Assembly: GCF_000383795.1 (NCBI RefSeq)
Contig: NZ_KB912678.1
Location: forward strand, 23,882-56,633
Direction: 5' to 3'
Length of the DNA: 32,752 nucleotides
Origin: Saccharomonospora saliphila YIM 90502
Lineage (GTDB): Bacteria; Actinomycetota; Actinomycetes; Mycobacteriales; Pseudonocardiaceae
Shown here one piece after another: positions 31,392-32,752 of this stretch (positions are counted from its first letter, which is position 1; the number at the start of each line of letters is the position of its first letter). The translations under genes and the position numbers were made by a program. The notes beneath the pieces were generated by a model that saw nothing but the letters and a program-made list of their open reading frames with translations, was not told where the DNA came from and made no database searches.

Positions 31392-32752
31392 CGCACCTCC
31401 TCCTCACTCTCCCGGATACCGGACCGGCCCGCGCGCAGGACCCGGTCGATCAGCTCGTCGATGTCGTCCGGGGTGGCCGCCGGGTTGAGCAGGGTGAACT
31501 TCAGGCAGACCTGGTCGTGTTCCGCCTCGGCCGGTGCGGCGTCGCGCGTTCGTCGTGCCCTGGCCACGGTGGTGCGCCCGATCAGCGCCTCCCCCGATTC
31601 GAGCAGCCGCCGCCGGAGCGCCCCGTTGATCCTGTCGAGCCGGTCCGCCCCGGCGCGTCCGTCACCGCGATACCGGAACACCACGGTGGTCAGCTCGGCG
31701 CCCGCGACGAGCTCCAGTTCGGGTTCGGCCTCGATCCGCCGCTGCGCGTGCGCGGTGAGGTCGTGGCAGGTGTCGACCATCCGGCCGAGCCCGCTGCGAC
31801 CGTGGGCGAGCAGGGTCGCCGCGACCTTGACCGCGTCCGGCCTGCGTGTGGTTTGCAGGCTGCGTCCCAGCAGACCGTCGTAGCCCGCGTCGCTGTCGTC
31901 GGACGGATTCAGATAGGTGACGGTGCGGTCGAGAGCCTGGAACTGCCCGGCCTCGCCCACCAGTAACGCGCTGGCCGCCGCCGGTTGCCAGCCGAGTTTG
32001 TGCAGGTCGACGGTGATCGAGTCGGCGAGTTCGAGGCCGGCGAGCCGGTCCGCGAGCCGGTCGGAGAACAGGGCACCGAAACCGTAGGCGGCGTCGACGT
32101 GCAGCCAGATCCCGTGTTCGGCGGCGATCTCGGCCAACCTCGGCAGCGGGTCGACCGAACCGAAGTCGGTGGAGCCCGCGGTCGCGACGATCGCGACAGG
32201 AGTGCGCCGATCGCGTAGTTCGCGCACGGCGGCGAGCAGGGCGTCCGGACGCATCCGGTACCGGGCGTCCACCGCGACGGGGTGCACGGCCCGCTCCCCC
32301 ACACCGAGCGCCGCGCACGCGCGGTGCACCGAGAAGTGCGCCAGCTCGGAGCAGAACACGACCGGGCTCGCCAGCGCGGCCACGCCGTCGCCGCGCACAT
32401 CGACACCACGCGCCAGTGCCGCGCTGTCGCGCGCGAGCAGCAGCCCGAGCAGATTGGACAGCGACCCACCCGGTGTGAGCACGCCGTCGGACCTGCTTCC
32501 GAGGCCTGCCAGCCGGGTCAGCGCCCGGACCACCCATCGTTCGACCGCCAGCGCCGAGCCCGCCGAGTCGTAGGTGTCCAGGGAGGCGTTCCCGGCGCCC
32601 GCCAGGGCGTCGGCGGCGACCGCGACGGACAGCGGCGGCGGTTGCAGGTGGGCCGCCGCGTGCGGGTCGGACAGGTCGACCCCGAACTCGGCGAGCGTGG
32701 TGGCGAGCCTGCGCAACGCGGCGTCCGCGCCGACTCCGTGTTCGGGCAGCGT
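31388..32752 (-). CDS. desA: PLP-dependent decarboxylase (DesA-like), start outside window
   Basis: The frame stays open to the window edge (its first visible residues are TLPEHGVGADAALRRLATTL), so the N-terminus, about 30 or more residues, is missing. Group II decarboxylase fold: TPGGSLSNLLGLLLARD, WLHVDAAYGFGAL with the PLP-contacting Asp, and ITVDLHKLGWQPAAAS with the Schiff-base lysine. Homologues decarboxylate lysine, diaminobutyrate or ornithine. The operon context points to lysine to cadaverine, the first step to desferrioxamine. The ATGA overlap couples it to the synthetase. The promoter and any DmdR/IdeR iron box lie outside the window. Confidence 0.88.
   Translation of the reverse strand, partial: TLPEHGVGADAALRRLATTLAEFGVDLSDPHAAAHLQPPPLSVAVAADALAGAGNASLDTYDSAGSALAVERWVVRALTRLAGLGSRSDGVLTPGGSLSNLLGLLLARDSAALARGVDVRGDGVAALASPVVFCSELAHFSVHRACAALGVGERAVHPVAVDARYRMRPDALLAAVRELRDRRTPVAIVATAGSTDFGSVDPLPRLAEIAAEHGIWLHVDAAYGFGALFSDRLADRLAGLELADSITVDLHKLGWQPAAASALLVGEAGQFQALDRTVTYLNPSDDSDAGYDGLLGRSLQTTRRPDAVKVAATLLAHGRSGLGRMVDTCHDLTAHAQRRIEAEPELELVAGAELTTVVFRYRGDGRAGADRLDRINGALRRRLLESGEALIGRTTVARARRTRDAAPAEAEHDQVCLKFTLLNPAATPDDIDELIDRVLRAGRSGIRESEEEVR

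Noticed and set aside
1-32752. CRISPR arrays, tRNA or rRNA genes, transposons, integrase or attachment sites
   Set aside because: I looked for spaced identical repeats, tRNA arms and transposase or integrase motifs and saw none; the only regular array is the 21-bp repeat, which has no spacers.

Overview
The window looks like a chromosome segment of a high-GC filamentous actinomycete. I infer something close to the Pseudonocardiaceae (Amycolatopsis, Saccharomonospora and relatives). The grounds are strong GC bias at third codon positions, GTG and TTG starts, ATGA or TTGA gene overlaps, a FolP2-type gene, an EspR-like regulator and a desferrioxamine-type siderophore operon. No rRNA, tRNA, CRISPR array, transposase or phage gene was seen. 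No database search was possible, so every family call rests on motifs read by eye.

Left part (1-4192): the start of a CPHPPLL-type (LigB-like) gene overlaps the end of folP2. Next is a two-gene unit, a HAD hydrolase and a GntR/FCD regulator, read leftward from a 35-bp palindrome that is probably its operator. Between this unit and a secreted S1 protease lie two mirrored arrays of a 21-bp repeat, then a 17-bp-stem terminator.

Secreted carbohydrate and protein degradation (3047-23093, interrupted): an S1E protease, a Tat-exported GH78 alpha-L-rhamnosidase, an OsmC protein, a 1018-residue secreted protein (PA14, beta-propeller, CBM and 3-keto-disaccharide hydrolase domains), a subtilisin, a small lipase and a secreted glucose/sorbosone dehydrogenase with a PKD domain. 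Sugar oxidation and 3-keto-glycoside cleavage may be linked functions here; that is inference.

Signalling and defence-like genes: 12390-15255 holds a compact cassette of an EspR-like XRE regulator, an ImmA/IrrE metalloprotease, a seven-helix membrane protein of MAB_1171c type and a PAP2-like membrane protein, with an inverted-repeat operator candidate at its promoter. At 18731-20623 a stand-alone gene fuses a PD-(D/E)XK nuclease to a DUF2075 superfamily-1 helicase, an architecture often seen in nucleic-acid defence or repair.

Right part: a lipid/diacylglycerol kinase (15277-16218), a class II sirtuin and an FGGY sugar kinase lie on the minus strand, followed by a short unknown gene at 25995. 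A DMT transporter at 26410-27333 has a decayed or truncated MetK C-terminus fused to its start by a TGATG overlap. The window ends in a four-gene siderophore operon on the minus strand: PLP decarboxylase (cut by the window edge), IucA/IucC synthetase, GNAT acyltransferase and amine/lysine N-hydroxylase, all joined by ATGA overlaps.

Convergent ends carry strong hairpins without U-tracts (8604-8646, 15263-15295, 23104-23250). Several genes look leaderless, with a TANNNT box six bases before the ATG.
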